From: Isoperla grammatica
Taxonomy: Eukaryota; Arthropoda; Insecta; Plecoptera; Perlodidae
Length of the DNA stretch: 64,000 nucleotides
Assembly (NCBI GenBank): GCA_945910005.1
Contig: OX246746.1
Span: 43,001,886-43,065,885, forward strand
Direction of reading: 5' to 3'
Below the pieces are notes generated by a model that saw only the letters and a list, made by a program, of their open reading frames with translations, ran no database searches and was not told the DNA's origin. Position 1 is the first letter of the stretch. Each line of letters begins with the position of its first letter. The translations under genes were made by a program, and so were the position numbers. This document shows, one piece after another, positions 40,530 through 55,800 of the stretch.

Positions 40530-42720
40530 AATTGTGTTGGCACTTTTAAAAATATCTATATACCATCTTTCGGTAGTCCCCGCGCTCGAGCTCGCGCCGC
40601 CTCGTCGTGACGCCCCAAACCCTCGGTACGCCCACGCACGCGACTATTTTCCCACATCTGTCGCTACAGAAATGACCGCCTGGCCTTTGGCTACAAGTGG
40701 GTATTTTTTTCGACCCTGTGCGTCAACCCCTTTTCAAACCCCGACGAGTTTAATGTCGCCAAGTGTGCGTATTTGGCTCTGTCAAAGTGCGGTAAAAATT
40801 GTAAAAAATAGTAATGTTTTTTTTGGGTTTTTGTCGACGCTTTAGATCGAAAGCCAATTGAATGGAGCATCTTTTTGTCATGAAAGGTTTTCGTATAAAG
40901 TGTCCCGTTCAAAAGTTACGGGCACCCAAACACGAACAATGTTCAACGTCTCGATTTGACGGATTTGGTACCCGTTTAATGTGTCACATTCAAACGGCTC
41001 TGCCCGTCGAACCAAACGAGATATAACATTCTGGTTTGTTTTGTTACCGGCGCTTACCCTTTGGCTAATTGGGTTTTGAAACATTTTCGAATCGTCCCGG
41101 AACTTTCGCCAATCAAATTGTGAACATTTGGTACCGTCCGTTTTTAAAAAGCGCGGGGAAGGCTTTTTTTCCACAGTTTTGAATCAAAAACTTTCTCGAT
41201 TTTTTCATTTTAAAAAGTAACCACAAAACTTGATTATTAACGAAGCGATTTTTGAATTTCGCCCCGGTTCCTTAGTTATGGGCACTTTTCCATTTTTACG
41301 TCACGGCTTCGGTCGTGATTTTTTTGCGTCAAGTTGGTACTTTCAAAATGGGTTTTTTTTCTTTAGGCCGATGCTCAAAGCTTGCCCGTACAGGAGCATG
41401 AAAAAACATCTTCAAAAAATCACCCTCTTACCGAATGACAGACGTTCGCGCACTGCACTTTCCACGGCGATATAAAACCACGCATACAAAATGTTTTGTT
41501 TTTGTATATTAAAAGTGTGTTTAAAATGCCATCAAATACATTGTTGTGATTAGTATTAATAAATGGACATTTGTCTATTTATAAACGTTACTTTCAAAAA
41601 TAAGACTTTACGGGTGTCCGAGTTACGGTGCTTTAACGGATTTCATCCGTGCCGTGTTTTTGCCAGAATTTGTCTATGGGGGGTTTTCAATGTCGTAAAA
41701 AACCATGTTAGAATTTTTTGTAATTTTTGATTTTCCGTTTCGTGGGTATCCGAAGGTGTAGTTGACATATTTAAGGTACCCGGACGTACCTGTAACGTAC
41801 CGGTTTTGTTATTTTTTAGCGTCATTGGTTAGATGTGTAATTTTGATTACTTAAATTTCAGCTTTGAACGGCCCTGGTATGTCCCGTTATGAAATCGAAC
41901 AGCCCATTTTGGTATCATCGAAAAGTGCATTTCTTTACCTTTCTGTACATGTGCATTTTATTGACGACACACTTACCGGGACGTACCGGGAAGCTTTTGA
42001 ACGTGCGGATTGTAGAACTCGAAAAATTTTCTAACACTTTAAAATATTTCAACATGAAAATAATTTTTTACCAAAATTTTAATTTTTTCATTTTTTCAAG
42101 TTTTTTCAAGTTTTCCAAAAAATGGGGTACTTGAAAATTTTTCAAACACTTAGAAATTTTGAAACATGAAATTTTTTTTTCTTTTTTTAGAATCACACAA
42201 TTTTCAAGTTTCTTCTTTACATAAGTATCTACGACCAATTACCGTGACATGTACATAGAAAAACTCGAAAATTTTTCCATCACTTAAAAATTTCAACATG
42301 AAAATAATTTTTTACCAAAATTTTAATTTTTTAATTTTTTCAACTTTTTTCAAGTTTTCCAAAAAGTGGGCTACTTGAAAATTTTTCTAAACACTTAGAA
42401 ATTTTTCAACATGAATTTTTTTTTCATTTTTCACAATCACACAACTTTTAAGTTTCTTTCTTTACATAAGTATCTACGACACTTTGACGTGAAATGTACA
42501 TAGAAAAGCTCGAACATTTTTCCATCACTTTAAAATTTTTCGACATTTTCTTTCGACTTCTTTTTTTCAAATTTTTTTTTCTTTTTTCCAACTGAAAAGT
42601 TTTCCAAAAAGTGACACCAAAAAAAAAAAAAAAAAAGTGACAATTTCCAAAAAAGTCGAGTTTTCCAAGAAGTGACCTGCCCAAACGTGACAGCCAGCAG
42701 CGGCTCAAGGCAGCGGAGCG
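40530..42720. other. T-rich segment of unusual composition, unclassified
   Basis: The text style changes sharply here: GC-rich start (CCCGCGCTCGAGCTCGCGCC near 40579), then many short T-runs and recurring words such as GTTACGGGCACC, GTTATGGGCAC and GAGTTACGG. From 42012 a ~245-bp unit (CTCGAAAATTTTTCCATCAC...CAACATGAAAATAATTTTTTACC) is repeated about 2.3 times to 42560, followed by poly(A) at 42619-42637. Open frames here (up to 103 codons) show no domain. I cannot assign it to a known element. Confidence 0.5.
42012..42560. repeat. ~245-bp degenerate tandem repeat, about 2.3 copies
   Basis: CTCGAAAAATTTTCTAACAC at about 42018, CTCGAAAATTTTTCCATCAC at about 42265 and CTCGAACATTTTTCCATCAC at about 42509 begin successive copies. 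Each contains CATAAGTATCTACGAC and ATGTACATAGAAAA. Confidence 0.8.
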
Positions 42721-43380
42721 GTCTTGTCTAACATAATGATTGTTAAATACTGTCGTAAGTTTTCGCGGGCCGTGTCAATAATATTGACCTGCGCCTTTAG
42801 GTATCGCCGTGTTGATTTCTAATATCATGCAAGCCTTATATCAATCATTACATTAGCAATTGACGCGACAATCCCCGAAAGCCAAGACTAATATTATTGG
42901 TGGATGTGTTGTCGAAACACATTTCACATCATTTCCCCAGTATTTCAAAAATATCTCACACTTAAATGCTGGACAAAACCAAAGCAATTGATCCAAATAT
43001 TGAATTTTTTCCCTGCTTTTGCCGCCATACTTACCTCTCGAAGTTTCAATTAACTTATCAATTAAATCTACTACAAAATATTAAAAATTTAAATGTTTTT
43101 CTATTTAGGCATAGTTTGGGAATGTGCTGTTGCTGTTACTGTTGCTGTTGCTGTTGCTGCATTGAGAAAGCTGGTAACGAGACATAATGTAATGACTACT
43201 TGAAGAAAAATCAGTATTAATTAATAAAGATATATTCATCAATGGCTGACCAATGTACAGGAATGTACAATGTACATACAACCACAGGAAGCCAGCGTAT
43301 AATATTAAATAAAAAATTCGTTTATGATACAAAATTAAATTATCAATTAAACATACACGCAAAGAAGCGCATATACGGTT
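42721..43380. other. Spacer with (TGCTGT)n tract
   Basis: A short TGCTGT hexamer run at 43124-43160; nothing else supported. Confidence 0.6.
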
Positions 43381-43595
43381 ATGCGCACGCGCACGCACAC
43401 GCACACGCACACGCACACGCACACGCACACGCACACGCACACGCACACGCACACGCACACGCACACGCACACGCACACGCACACGCACACGCACACGCAC
43501 ACGCACACGCACACGCACACGCACACGCACACGCACACGCACACGCACACGCACACGCACACGCACACGCACTAGCACACGCACTAGCACGCAAG
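43381..43595. repeat. (ACGCAC)n hexanucleotide microsatellite
   Basis: About 33 units of CACACG/ACGCAC, the complement of the GTGCGT arrays at 3038 and 16107, with ACTAGC variants at the right end. Confidence 0.98.
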
Positions 43596-46500
43596 TGTGC
43601 TCTTATATTCTTCCTGATAGTTGTCAATGCAATAATAGCGCGTGACGTTCTGCAACCTATAACGGCAGATTTCCCTACACTTATGCTTTTGAACTCATGG
43701 CATATACGTTCGTCGTATACGAGTCCTGAAACCTTGTTGTGTATTTCTAAACATAATCTAATCACTACAGTTGCGACATATTGTTCTCAATTGTAGTCAG
43801 TTAAATAAATTAAAGTGAAAGACGTGAAATAAATAAATGTCATCTAAATAAATTACACACACTATTTGAAAATAAGTAATCCATAATTTTAGGGAACCAT
43901 ATTCAAGTTTTTTATAAGCCCGTTAGATAATTCCGTTACTTCAGGTCTCCGGAAACTCTAAATGCCGATATATTCACGAACCTTGGCTTTGGTTACTGCC
44001 CCCTGACTCTTTCAAGAATGGGCGGTAAAATGGTCCTTCACTACCTTATATTTTTCATTCGAAATTTGTTATATTACTTTTTGGAGGGTAGGAGGTAGTT
44101 TAGTTCAAGTGCGTGATCATGCAGCAGAATGAAGAGGGTATAGGATATAAGCTTACTATGTTCTTACGGTTGAATAATAATAGAGGTTTTAGGACCAGAC
44201 ATAACTCCCAACTTTGTACTTGAAGTGAAGAGTGCGTCTGTATTGTCCACAACACAATGTATTGTAAGAGCAACAAAGTAGAAGCATATCTGTCTCATTG
44301 GGGTTGGCTGTTATACTGTTACACGTCAACACACTTCTCGACCTTGTTCGCACTCTTCAAGACCATAAATGCACTTATTAGTATCTTTATTGGTTGGATA
44401 GAAAGCATTCAATCACAAATATGTATTATTTATATATTTTTTATTTACAAACTTAGTTTACTCATAAAAGATCTTATATGGTGGACATTTTGATAGTTTT
44501 CACTCAAACGACCCGGAAAAAGCAATAAATATTCGGTTTTCTTGAGAGATTGGTTCCGATTTGAATGTGGAATTCGTCGGGCTTCGGGCTTCAAGCTTCG
44601 GGCTTCGGTTTCCGTACGAAGCAATGGCGCGTTGTTAGTTCTTCTGTGAGGGTGGTAGAATGTGTGTGAGGGGGATGGGGGAGGGGAGAGAAGGGGAGGG
44701 AACCCTATCTTTAGGCTAGAGTTTCCACTTCTCTAAATGAGACGTCGTTATTTCTTCCCGAGACTTCTATGTTTCACACAACTTGAGATCACAAAGTATA
44801 ATAACACATTCTTTATTTAATTTTTCTTTGAGGCATTTTTATTCGAGACTAAAATTTCATGCTTATAAACCTTGTTAGTTTAGTATGCAAAATATTACAT
44901 TAGAAACGGACAGATTAAGTGTATGGCATGTTATGTTTATTAATATATTAAATTAGAAAGACTGTTGCAAATCTACCCATGCATAATTATATTATCTATG
45001 AGGCAATACTATAACTTAGGATAAAATTGTTAAATGTTGTTTAAGACGTGTTCCCACCATTTATTAAACTTTTTGTATTGATATTTATTAGTACAATAAC
45101 TATTATAGAATCTACGTCCTCGGTCTAAAGCCGAATAGTTCTTCCGGTGCATTCGTTATCACATAAATACACAGGAAAACGGTATTATCAACTCTAATAA
45201 GCAATCATAGGATAATACACTTACAGTTTATCCAGTCTTCAGTTCTGAAAGAGAGATGCACAGGATTATTCTGTGACGAAATTGTCTGTTGTGATTACAA
45301 ACTTAATTCTTGATTCAACCAAGTTACATTGCGTTTCAGATATCAGACCGAGGGGTTATGTCTATACAGCTAAAGTTGATTCCGGCCGTATTTATTCTGC
45401 ATTATCGTTTTTTCGAGCATTTCGAAACTGTCACTCGAGAACATATGGTCTTTTATATTAAACTACAATTTCTCATGATACTTATGTCCACAACTTTACG
45501 CAGCTATAATTTATACATAAATCAAGGCACTAGCAACACATTTGAGCAAATTATTAAATATTATAGCAATACAAATATCGATGTCAATGAGATTGAAATA
45601 CAACGACATACAATATGAATGTTCATGTTTTCATTCTGGACGACCAACTACTTTTTCGAATCTTAGGGATAATGATAAATCTTTACGTAAGATGAGGCCT
45701 TCCTTACAAGACACTATACAACTTAACATAGACTACTTTACAAGACTCAATTTGCTTCGATAATAGGCTAAGTAGTTCCGGTATACCACATATATGAGCA
45801 CACTGTTTTCTTATATACCTGCATGTTTTATTGCAAACGAGAACGGCATTTAAATTGTTTATGGCTCCAATACAACTCCCGTAAGATGATCATTCTATAA
45901 AATTGTTTACCAGATGCTGAATAGGCCTATTTGTTTGCAGTGAACAAGGTATTAGTTATTTTTACTAGTTATGGTTACATCACAATAGTTCTAGTGTTTC
46001 TCAACATAGAATCTATAAATGCCAATCTTCAGTAATATACCTGTATGAGTTCTATTAGGCGTACTTGGTACCAGCATATACTTGGCAACCATGTACAAGA
46101 TGTTTGCTTCACTTGGCAACTATGCACAAGATGTTTGCTGTCTGTCCAGATTGGATATAAGCTGGATCGCAATAGATTTCAAATTTAATGGTTAATGGTT
46201 AACGGTATTGGTAATGTTATTGGTATAGGTGATTGGTAGTGGTTGGTTGGTAATGGTGGTTGGTATTTAATGGTTGGATTTTAATGGTGATTTTATAGTG
46301 AAGGCACTTTCGGTAAATAATAATTTGCCATACACAATCATGTAAATTCATAATCCTGTCTCAAAGGAAAACAATGTACTTTTTTCAAATACCAAATTGT
46401 AATGGAAGTTCTATTCTGAAGTAGTTATTATAAGTAACTATTGATGTTAGAATAAGTACTATCGTGTGTAACGAAGTAGTAAAGCAGGTAGCATAGCAGT

Positions 46501-46794
46501 AGTTAATGTTAGAAGTCATAGTTGTTTTAGTGGACTGATAGCCACACTACTACATAAAATAATATAAACATGTAAAAATTCAGTAATAATATGTCTACAG
46601 TGTGCATTATATTTAGAGTTGCGATAAGGAATATACGAAATTTAAATCCCAACTGTCATCAGATAAAACTCTCATCTAAAATAGACAATCGGTTGTTTAT
46701 TTTTGTAATTTGATTATGAGTGAAGCATTGTCTACGTCACACATGGAAGCTTGTGTTCGACTGCTTGAGTCTATGTACAATACACAACTTTATT
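43596..46794. other. Unannotated ~3.2-kb spacer
   Basis: No supported gene. Minor features: a short GGGCTTC repeat at 44580-44612, a G-rich tract (GGGGATGGGGGAGGGG) at about 44670-44700, and a GGTTAATGGTTGG-type low-complexity stretch at 46190-46290. Confidence 0.5.
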
Positions 46795-46835
46795 CTTAGA
46801 GGTAAAGACGCCCGCCCTGGTAAGTAAGAGCCCTG

Positions 46836-48053
46836 GACCCCTATTCTGTAATAATCCCGGTTTGGATCCGGGCCGCTTTGGATCGAAAGCGGGCGAAAGC
46901 GATTTTGTAACTTTTTCTGAATCCAATCCGGCAAATATTGCCTGGAATGGATCCGTAAATCCCGGAATGGATACAGTAGGCCTACCTCTTTGCATCGTGA
47001 AACCGCCATTCAAGATTTTGTTTTAGCATAAAACAACAGTTTTAACGCAATATCTTCTATTAAGTTGCTTTTAAAAATTATTTTAGGGTATAAGGAATGG
47101 AAAAGAACAATAAATAACCTGTAAATATTTGATTTGAAACCAATTTATTACTGCCTATATGTAGATCACAACCGCACCCACAAACATTATCCGTCCGTAG
47201 CGTAGTGGTTAGCGAGATTGCTTCCCGTCAAAAGTTTCGTTTCGGCATGGTTCAAACCCAGTGCGGGTCAACTTTTTAACTTTTTTTAAACCACTAATTA
47301 TTGTTTAGGATATGTTTATATGTGCTATTGCGCAAAAGAAATATTTTTAGACTTTTATTTCAAGGGTTTATTAAGCCATTGCCACCGCTAGTTTGCTGTA
47401 TCTTCCCCATGGCCTAAAATCAATAAAAATAGTATGCTTAAGTAAAGTGTCTTCATTTTTTTCTTTCACATAAAAAATACAACCGCACTGGTACATGAAA
47501 AAATACATTAGGAAATAATTTATTATGAAAAGAAAAACAAAATGGGCGAATTTAAGTACATATGTACTTTTCTTACAATTAACCCTTCTTAAAATTACAC
47601 TATATGAAGTACCTTTTAAACTGACATTATCATATGATTATTTAAATAGTTGGTTTATATAAATAGTTGTTCATCTAGTATAAGGCCTATTCTAAGATTT
47701 ATTTTCAAATTACCTTCAGACAAAATAAATAAATTTAAAAATGTAATTGGCCTAACAGAAGTTTTAATTGAATGTCTTCACTATTACAATATTATCAACT
47801 TATTCATCGGGACCGCGTGTTATGTCAGCTGTTCGAAAAACAGTTTCTGATTGGTTACAGCTTCGGCGGCTCAGTCGCTTTGTGAAGTCTTCCGTAATGG
47901 ATCCAGACTGGATCCGATCCGTCCCTCCCATTCCGGACTAGGTTATAAAATCGCTATATTTCTAATTTTTCTTTGGGTCCGGAATGGGAACATTAAATTT
48001 CACGATTCGGATCCGGGCCGATTTCATTCCGGGATAATTATAGAATAGGGGTC
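46836..48053. mobile_element. Inverted-repeat DNA transposon with CTG duplication, 1.2 kb
   Basis: The ends GACCCCTATTCTGTAATAAT and ATTATAGAATAGGGGTC are inverted repeats continuing through CCCGG. CTG flanks both sides (46833-46835 and 48054-48056). Subterminal GGATCCGGGCCG and GGATCCAG-like words recur in opposite orientation. There is no transposase ORF. A 3-bp duplication fits PIF/Harbinger or CACTA, but the end sequence is not diagnostic, so the superfamily is open. Confidence 0.8.
47200..47275 (+). mobile_element. tRNA-like sequence (SINE head) inside the CTG element
   Basis: TAGCGTAGTGGTTAGCG is a good A box and GGTTCAAACCC a good B box about 45 bases later. A complete cloverleaf does not form (acceptor stem mismatched), so a SINE head or tRNA pseudogene is likelier than a gene. 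Confidence 0.6.
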
Positions 48054-48056
48054 CTG

Positions 48057-48318
48057 GGCCCGGATTCACAAGAGGTCCTAAGTCTTATTTTGGTCTTAAC
48101 TCTAAAACCGGCCTAACTTTGAACATCTTGTAAAACTAGACCCAGGTCACATGAAAAGTTACTAATTCCTGGTGAGAACAAGGACATATAGAACATTTCA
48201 ATAATATGTTATAAAATCCGTTCTAAGATATTTTTCTGGTTTTATAAAAGTTTCAAAGTTAGGCCGGTCTTAGAGTTAAGACCAAAAAAAGACTTAGGAC
48301 CTCTTGTGAATCCGGGCC
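48057..48318. mobile_element. GGCCCGGATTCACAAG foldback MITE, intact copy
   Basis: 262 bp. The left arm GGCCCGGATTCACAAGAGGT, then CCTAAGTCTT, TTTTGGTCTTAACTCTAA and CCGGCCTAACTTTGAA, is mirrored by the right arm ending ACCTCTTGTGAATCCGGGCC. Arms are about 70 bp. CTG stands at 48054-48056 and 48319-48321. Related copies lie at 39940-40170 and 17789-17831. Confidence 0.88.
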
Positions 48319-48388
48319 CTGGGTTCGATTCTTAGTAGGGGTGGTTTCTTAATTTATGCATTTGCAAACAAATCCACCCATGAGAGTT

Positions 48389-48588
48389 NNNNNNNNNNNN
48401 NNNNNNNNNNNNNNNNNNNNNNNNNNNNNNNNNNNNNNNNNNNNNNNNNNNNNNNNNNNNNNNNNNNNNNNNNNNNNNNNNNNNNNNNNNNNNNNNNNNN
48501 NNNNNNNNNNNNNNNNNNNNNNNNNNNNNNNNNNNNNNNNNNNNNNNNNNNNNNNNNNNNNNNNNNNNNNNNNNNNNNNNNNNNNNNN
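48389..48588. other. Assembly gap (200 N)
   Basis: Exactly 200 N, probably a fixed-size scaffold gap, so the true distance is unknown. Confidence 0.99.
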
Positions 48589-49324
48589 CTGAAATTCAGT
48601 GCACACCTATACGTCCATAGGTGCGCCATAAGTTTTATTATAAATTCATTCTCATAAATACATTTCCATCACTGTTTCGCCATTAAATGTTGAGTTCAAT
48701 CCCAGACAGGCCTATACAATATAGTAAAGTTAGACTAATCTGTGTGACACACAATATATTATGAGGCATATCCGAAGCCTTCGACTCTCGTACAGATTTA
48801 TACCAAGATAAAATTGACACATTCACTAAAGAATGACTGAGCTACGTTCACATACTCGTTGATGTACGGCTGCATAAACAGAACTGGTATAAAAGGCGTA
48901 ATGTGGTGAGATGTTACTCCGACACTATAACAGGAATACTTGTAGGAAAATAATGATCCCACAAAAAGATTAAAACTTGGCCAATTAAAAACTGTTCTTG
49001 TTATTTATATCTTGATTAAAAACAGTTTTATGGTTTCGGGAGGGAAAAGATAAAATATGGTTCGGCTAGTTTTAATTTAAAATCATGTATTTTAGTATTC
49101 GGCGGCCATGGTCGAAAAAAGAATTGGACAGAACACTAAACGGCGCCTACATTGAAATCGGAATCTCATTTACAAATAACGAATTAATAGTTTTACAAAA
49201 AGCGCAATGCTGTTAAATAACTGTTTGAGGCCTTGCACTCACTCATAAACATCACTGCACCAGGGCACAAACATTATATACATTATAAATATTGTCGACG
49301 CTGCTATCAATATACCAAGAGGTA
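48589..49324. other. Unannotated spacer
   Basis: Nothing recognised. Confidence 0.5.
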
Positions 49325-49560
49325 ACGATAGAGGTGGCTCAGCGGTAAGACCGAGACTCTAATTCGGGAGGTCGCCGGTTCGATTCCGGTCACCGGCAGT
49401 CCTGACTGAAGGTTTTTTCCGAGATTTTCCTTAGTCGTAAAGATGAGTCCTACTAACAGCCCGCGGGCATTCCTTCTCAGCAACCCAAACACCCTAATAA
49501 CCTATAGTTAAGTCACCTGAAGAGAGGCCAACCGAGAAGTAAAGCTGGTGTGCACCAGAT
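49325..49560 (+). mobile_element. tRNA-derived SINE
   Basis: GAGGTGGCTCAGCGGTAAGA is an A-box/D-arm, CCGAG...TTCGG an anticodon-like stem, and GCCGGTTCGATTCCGGT a T-arm with B box. A non-tRNA body follows (GGTTTTTTCCGAGATTTTCC, AGTCGTAAAGATGAGTCC). The acceptor stem is degenerate, which argues against a functional tRNA. The right end near 49560 is approximate. Confidence 0.78.
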
Positions 49561-50041
49561 AAAGGGTAATACTAACACACAGTTAGGGTAACCAGTGACA
49601 CCAGAGAATTTACATGGCCAACACACAAGCTCCAAGACCTCGACCAGAGTTAGACAAATAGGCTGTTGAACAAAGTCCGCCAGTCAGTATCAGCTCAACC
49701 ATGAAACACTTGCAAATATTGCAATTGTTATAGTGCTGTTATTTAGGTAATTAATAATTACCTATAAAGTATTTAACTAATTATAGAAATAACACTAAAT
49801 TATGAATTGAAATATTTGAAAGTTTTGAAATTTATTGTTAGCTGGCACAAGACCAACTCCCGCGTATGAAGAACTTTATCAGTATCTTGAAGCGTTCTCA
49901 ACATATCAATAACATGTCTGTTATTTTACGTAGTTTAATATCGCGAGCTACTCATATCACACATTCGTAGACGAATTACACCAAACAGCAGCCATAGGTC
50001 TACTAGATAACTACAATAATAATACTAATACAAATAATATA
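49561..50041. other. Unannotated spacer
   Basis: Nothing recognised apart from a possible continuation of the SINE body on the left. Confidence 0.4.
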
Positions 50042-50103
50042 TTTTTTTTTTTTTTTTTACTTCTTATTTGTAATGAGCACATACTACAAAAATAGATTCA
50101 TAT

Positions 50104-50134
50104 CCACAAAGCCTTATAGAAGACTTGTCTGTGG
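50104..50134 (-). promoter_or_regulatory. 3' UTR hairpin of LINE
   Basis: Minus strand CCACAGAC-AAGTCTT-CTAT-AAGGCTT-TGTGG, about 45 bases before the poly(A). Same layout as the other LINE hairpins. Confidence 0.68.
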
Positions 50135-50522
50135 GTTAGACAACAGAAAATAACACATTTACTTCTCGGTAATGTGCAATTAACATAACTAACGAAAAAT
50201 AGTTCCATTTCACAAAAGCACATAAAGTCATACATAATACCAAAACATAACATAACCAACACTGGAACATCCAACACAATACATATATTCTACATGTACA
50301 CAATATTATAGAGAAAGAAAATACAGACAATCACAATTGGCAATAACCAGGCTAAATCATATACATAAAACAATAACTATCTATTAGCATAGTAGTTGTA
50401 ACAATTGCATTTTAATTTCTGTTTTTATGACTGACAATTTTTCTAAATGTTTTAAATTAGCAGGGATTTCATTGAATATCAAAGGTGTTAAATAAAAAAG
50501 CGTCCTCTATCCATATTTGTTA

Positions 50523-51297
50523 TTAAATCTTGGTAAAGTAACATTTTTTTTGCTTCCATCTAGTTACTCCAACAATATTTGCAGAAATTTCATATGTTCT
50601 ATTGAAATAATATTTTGAAATAAAGCGATATTTATAAAGATAAGAGACAGGCAATAGATTACAAAAGTTAAAAATCGAAAATGTATTATTAGAGGCAAGT
50701 AAGTGGTCTTTGACAAAGCAGGGCGTTATTGTTTTTAACATTGATTTTTGGAGTTTTACTATTTTAAGTTTACATGCTGGGAGGATGCTGTACCCCAAGG
50801 TAGTAAACCATAAGAAATAATGGACTCAGCTATGGCAAGGTATACTGAACGTAAAAGCTTAAAGGGTAGCACCATCTTTAATTTATAACAGCTGAAAAGC
50901 ACAAGATCTTAACCGATTACATAATTTAATTATATGAGGTACCCAAGTAAAAAATCTATCGATAGTTAAACCTAAATAAACGTAGCTCTCTACACATTCA
51001 ATTTTTATGTTGCAGTTACAAATTACCTCGTTAGCACCACCATGTAAGCATTTATACGAATGGTACACAATTATTAAATGGCTGCAATCTATTTTGATTA
51101 TGAGGTGAACAAATATGAACTATTTTAGTTTTGGCGGCATTAATGATAAGATTGTTGTCGTGGGTCCACATAAGCAATTTTGTAAAATCCTTCTGTAAAT
51201 GAAATTCAGCATGTTTGATATATTTATGTGCAAAGAGTAAAACGGTGTCGTCAGCATACATAAATACTTTACAGTTATTTACACACTTTGTTAAGTT
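50523..51297 (-). pseudogene. LINE RT C-terminal half
   Basis: It resumes with NNLTKCVNNCKVFMYADDTV (catalytic YADD), then DFTKLLMWTHDNNLIINAAK, SYVYLGLTIDRFFTWVPHII and a degenerate thumb (LPVSYLYKYRFISKYYF). Several frames are used, so small indels near 51065, 50890 and 50800 break it. It is closely similar in motif wording to the LINE at 28361-29522. Confidence 0.85.
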
Positions 51298-51301
51298 GTT
51301 A

Positions 51302-54231
<2,930 letters not shown>

Positions 54232-54383
54232 TGTCTATCCTATTCAGTTATAAAAACTGATTTACAAAGGAGGACCTTAAATAAAACTAAGCTATGCAAA
54301 CAATGAACAGTAATGAAATCATAAATAACAATAATAACAAAAACAAAACAAACTACTGAACTATATAAAATATAATCAATTTT
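54232..54383 (-). mobile_element. Nested LINE 3' end inside another LINE's RT
   Basis: Between the LINE break at 54384 and the TTTA array lies about 150 bp with no homology to the host LINE. On the minus strand it ends GAATAGGATAGACATTAAATAAG and passes into (TAAA)n. Structure and position fit a very short 5'-truncated LINE copy whose 3' tail is the tetranucleotide array. Confidence 0.7.
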
Positions 54384-55015
54384 AACGTAAATCAAATACA
54401 ATAATGGCCCCAAAATGGAGCCTTGAGGTACGCCCGTGTCATAGGCCTTATGCACACTATAAGTGTCCCCTATTTTAACAATCAGTTGCCTATTTTCCAG
54501 ATAACTTGTGAACCACTGTAGAACATGCCCACGAACACCAATATTTTCTAACATATTTATCAATTTATTGTGATTTAACGTGTCAAAAGCTTTAGTGAAA
54601 TCTACAAATAAAGCAACTACATGCATATTATAATTTAATTTACTATTAACAAAATCAGCAAACTTTATAAGCATCAGAAGTACTTTTACCTTTTTGAAAA
54701 CCATACTGCAATTTATCAATGATTTTGAATTTTTCTAGATATTTAGTTAAATTGTCAGATACACAACGCTCCAAGATTTTGTCTATTACAGATAATAAAG
54801 CTATGGGCCTGTAGTTTGAGTAGGCCTACGACATGTGGTCTCCTTTTTTATAAATTGGACGAACGACTGAAATCTTTAATTTTTCAGGGACTGTACCTGA
54901 TTCAATAGATAAATTTACTAGTTTAGCTAAATGGGCTTATCTCATTTATCAAGAACTTTAAATCCACAACACGAATTCCATCCCAACCAGGCTGCTTATT
55001 ATCATCCATATTTTT
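54384..55015 (-). pseudogene. LINE RT N-terminal half
   Basis: On the minus strand: DDNKQPGWDGIRVVDLKFL (motif 0/1), a frameshift near 54945, SGTVPEKLKISVVRPIYKKG, a stop near 54828, then ILERCVSDNLTKYLEKF and a further frameshift near 54680. VVALFVDFTKAFDTLNH (motif A, catalytic Asp) and GVPQGSILGPLLYLIYV (motif B) follow up to the junction with the nested insert. Confidence 0.85.
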
Positions 55016-55106
55016 TATTATTGATCGTTACTTCACTTTCACTCACAGGTGGCATAAAGAAAGATTGGCATTCTCCGTTTTCAATTATGTTTTTGCTTGT
55101 TCTAAA

Positions 55107-55437
<331 letters not shown>

Positions 55438-55564
55438 TTATAAGAAGACACACACGAGCGCGACGCAAAGAAGATCATATTATCATTATACAATTGGATA
55501 CAATTGTTTAATGGGACACTATACAGTGTATACTATGAACAAGTGCTAATAAGACAGTAACGAC

Positions 55565-55800
55565 TGAAGTTGAACAAGGTACCTCATGGAAATACTTGAC
55601 ATTACATCTGTATTGTCCGTATAACATGTAAACACCGGCTTTGACCGAGATTGATGACTGTTTAAACTAGTAATATGTGATTAGTGAAGTTAAATAAGGT
55701 AGACACATGGAAATACTTGACATTACGTTTGTCCGTATAACATGTTAACGCCGGTTTTCACCGAGATTATATGGGATACATTCAATAAAGTAATAATAAT
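55565..55800 (+). mobile_element. Two orphan RLE-LINE 3' ends in tandem
   Basis: Two consecutive copies (about 55565-55655 and 55684-55800) of CATGGAAATACTTGACATTA, GTCCGTATAACATGT and ACCGG(C/T)TTT(G/T)ACCGAGAT-like sequence. The second ends TTCAATAAAGTAATAATAAT. This is the 3' UTR of the RLE LINE family at 7445 and 23394, in the opposite orientation, without coding sequence. Confidence 0.75.

Larger units (their letters stand above)
46795..48345 (+). mobile_element. tRNA-like SINE head split by two nested elements
   Basis: TTAGAGGTAAAGACGCCCGC through AAGTAAGAGCCCTG (46795-46835) would join GGTTCGATTCTTAGTAGGGG (from 48322) to give a tRNA-like sequence with B box GGGTTCGATTC. The intervening DNA is exactly the two elements annotated next plus two extra CTG copies. 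The SINE body probably continues into the assembly gap at 48389. Confidence 0.6.

Noticed and set aside
49325..49400. Functional tRNA gene
   Set aside because: A and B boxes and T-arm are good, but the acceptor stem does not pair and a SINE body follows.
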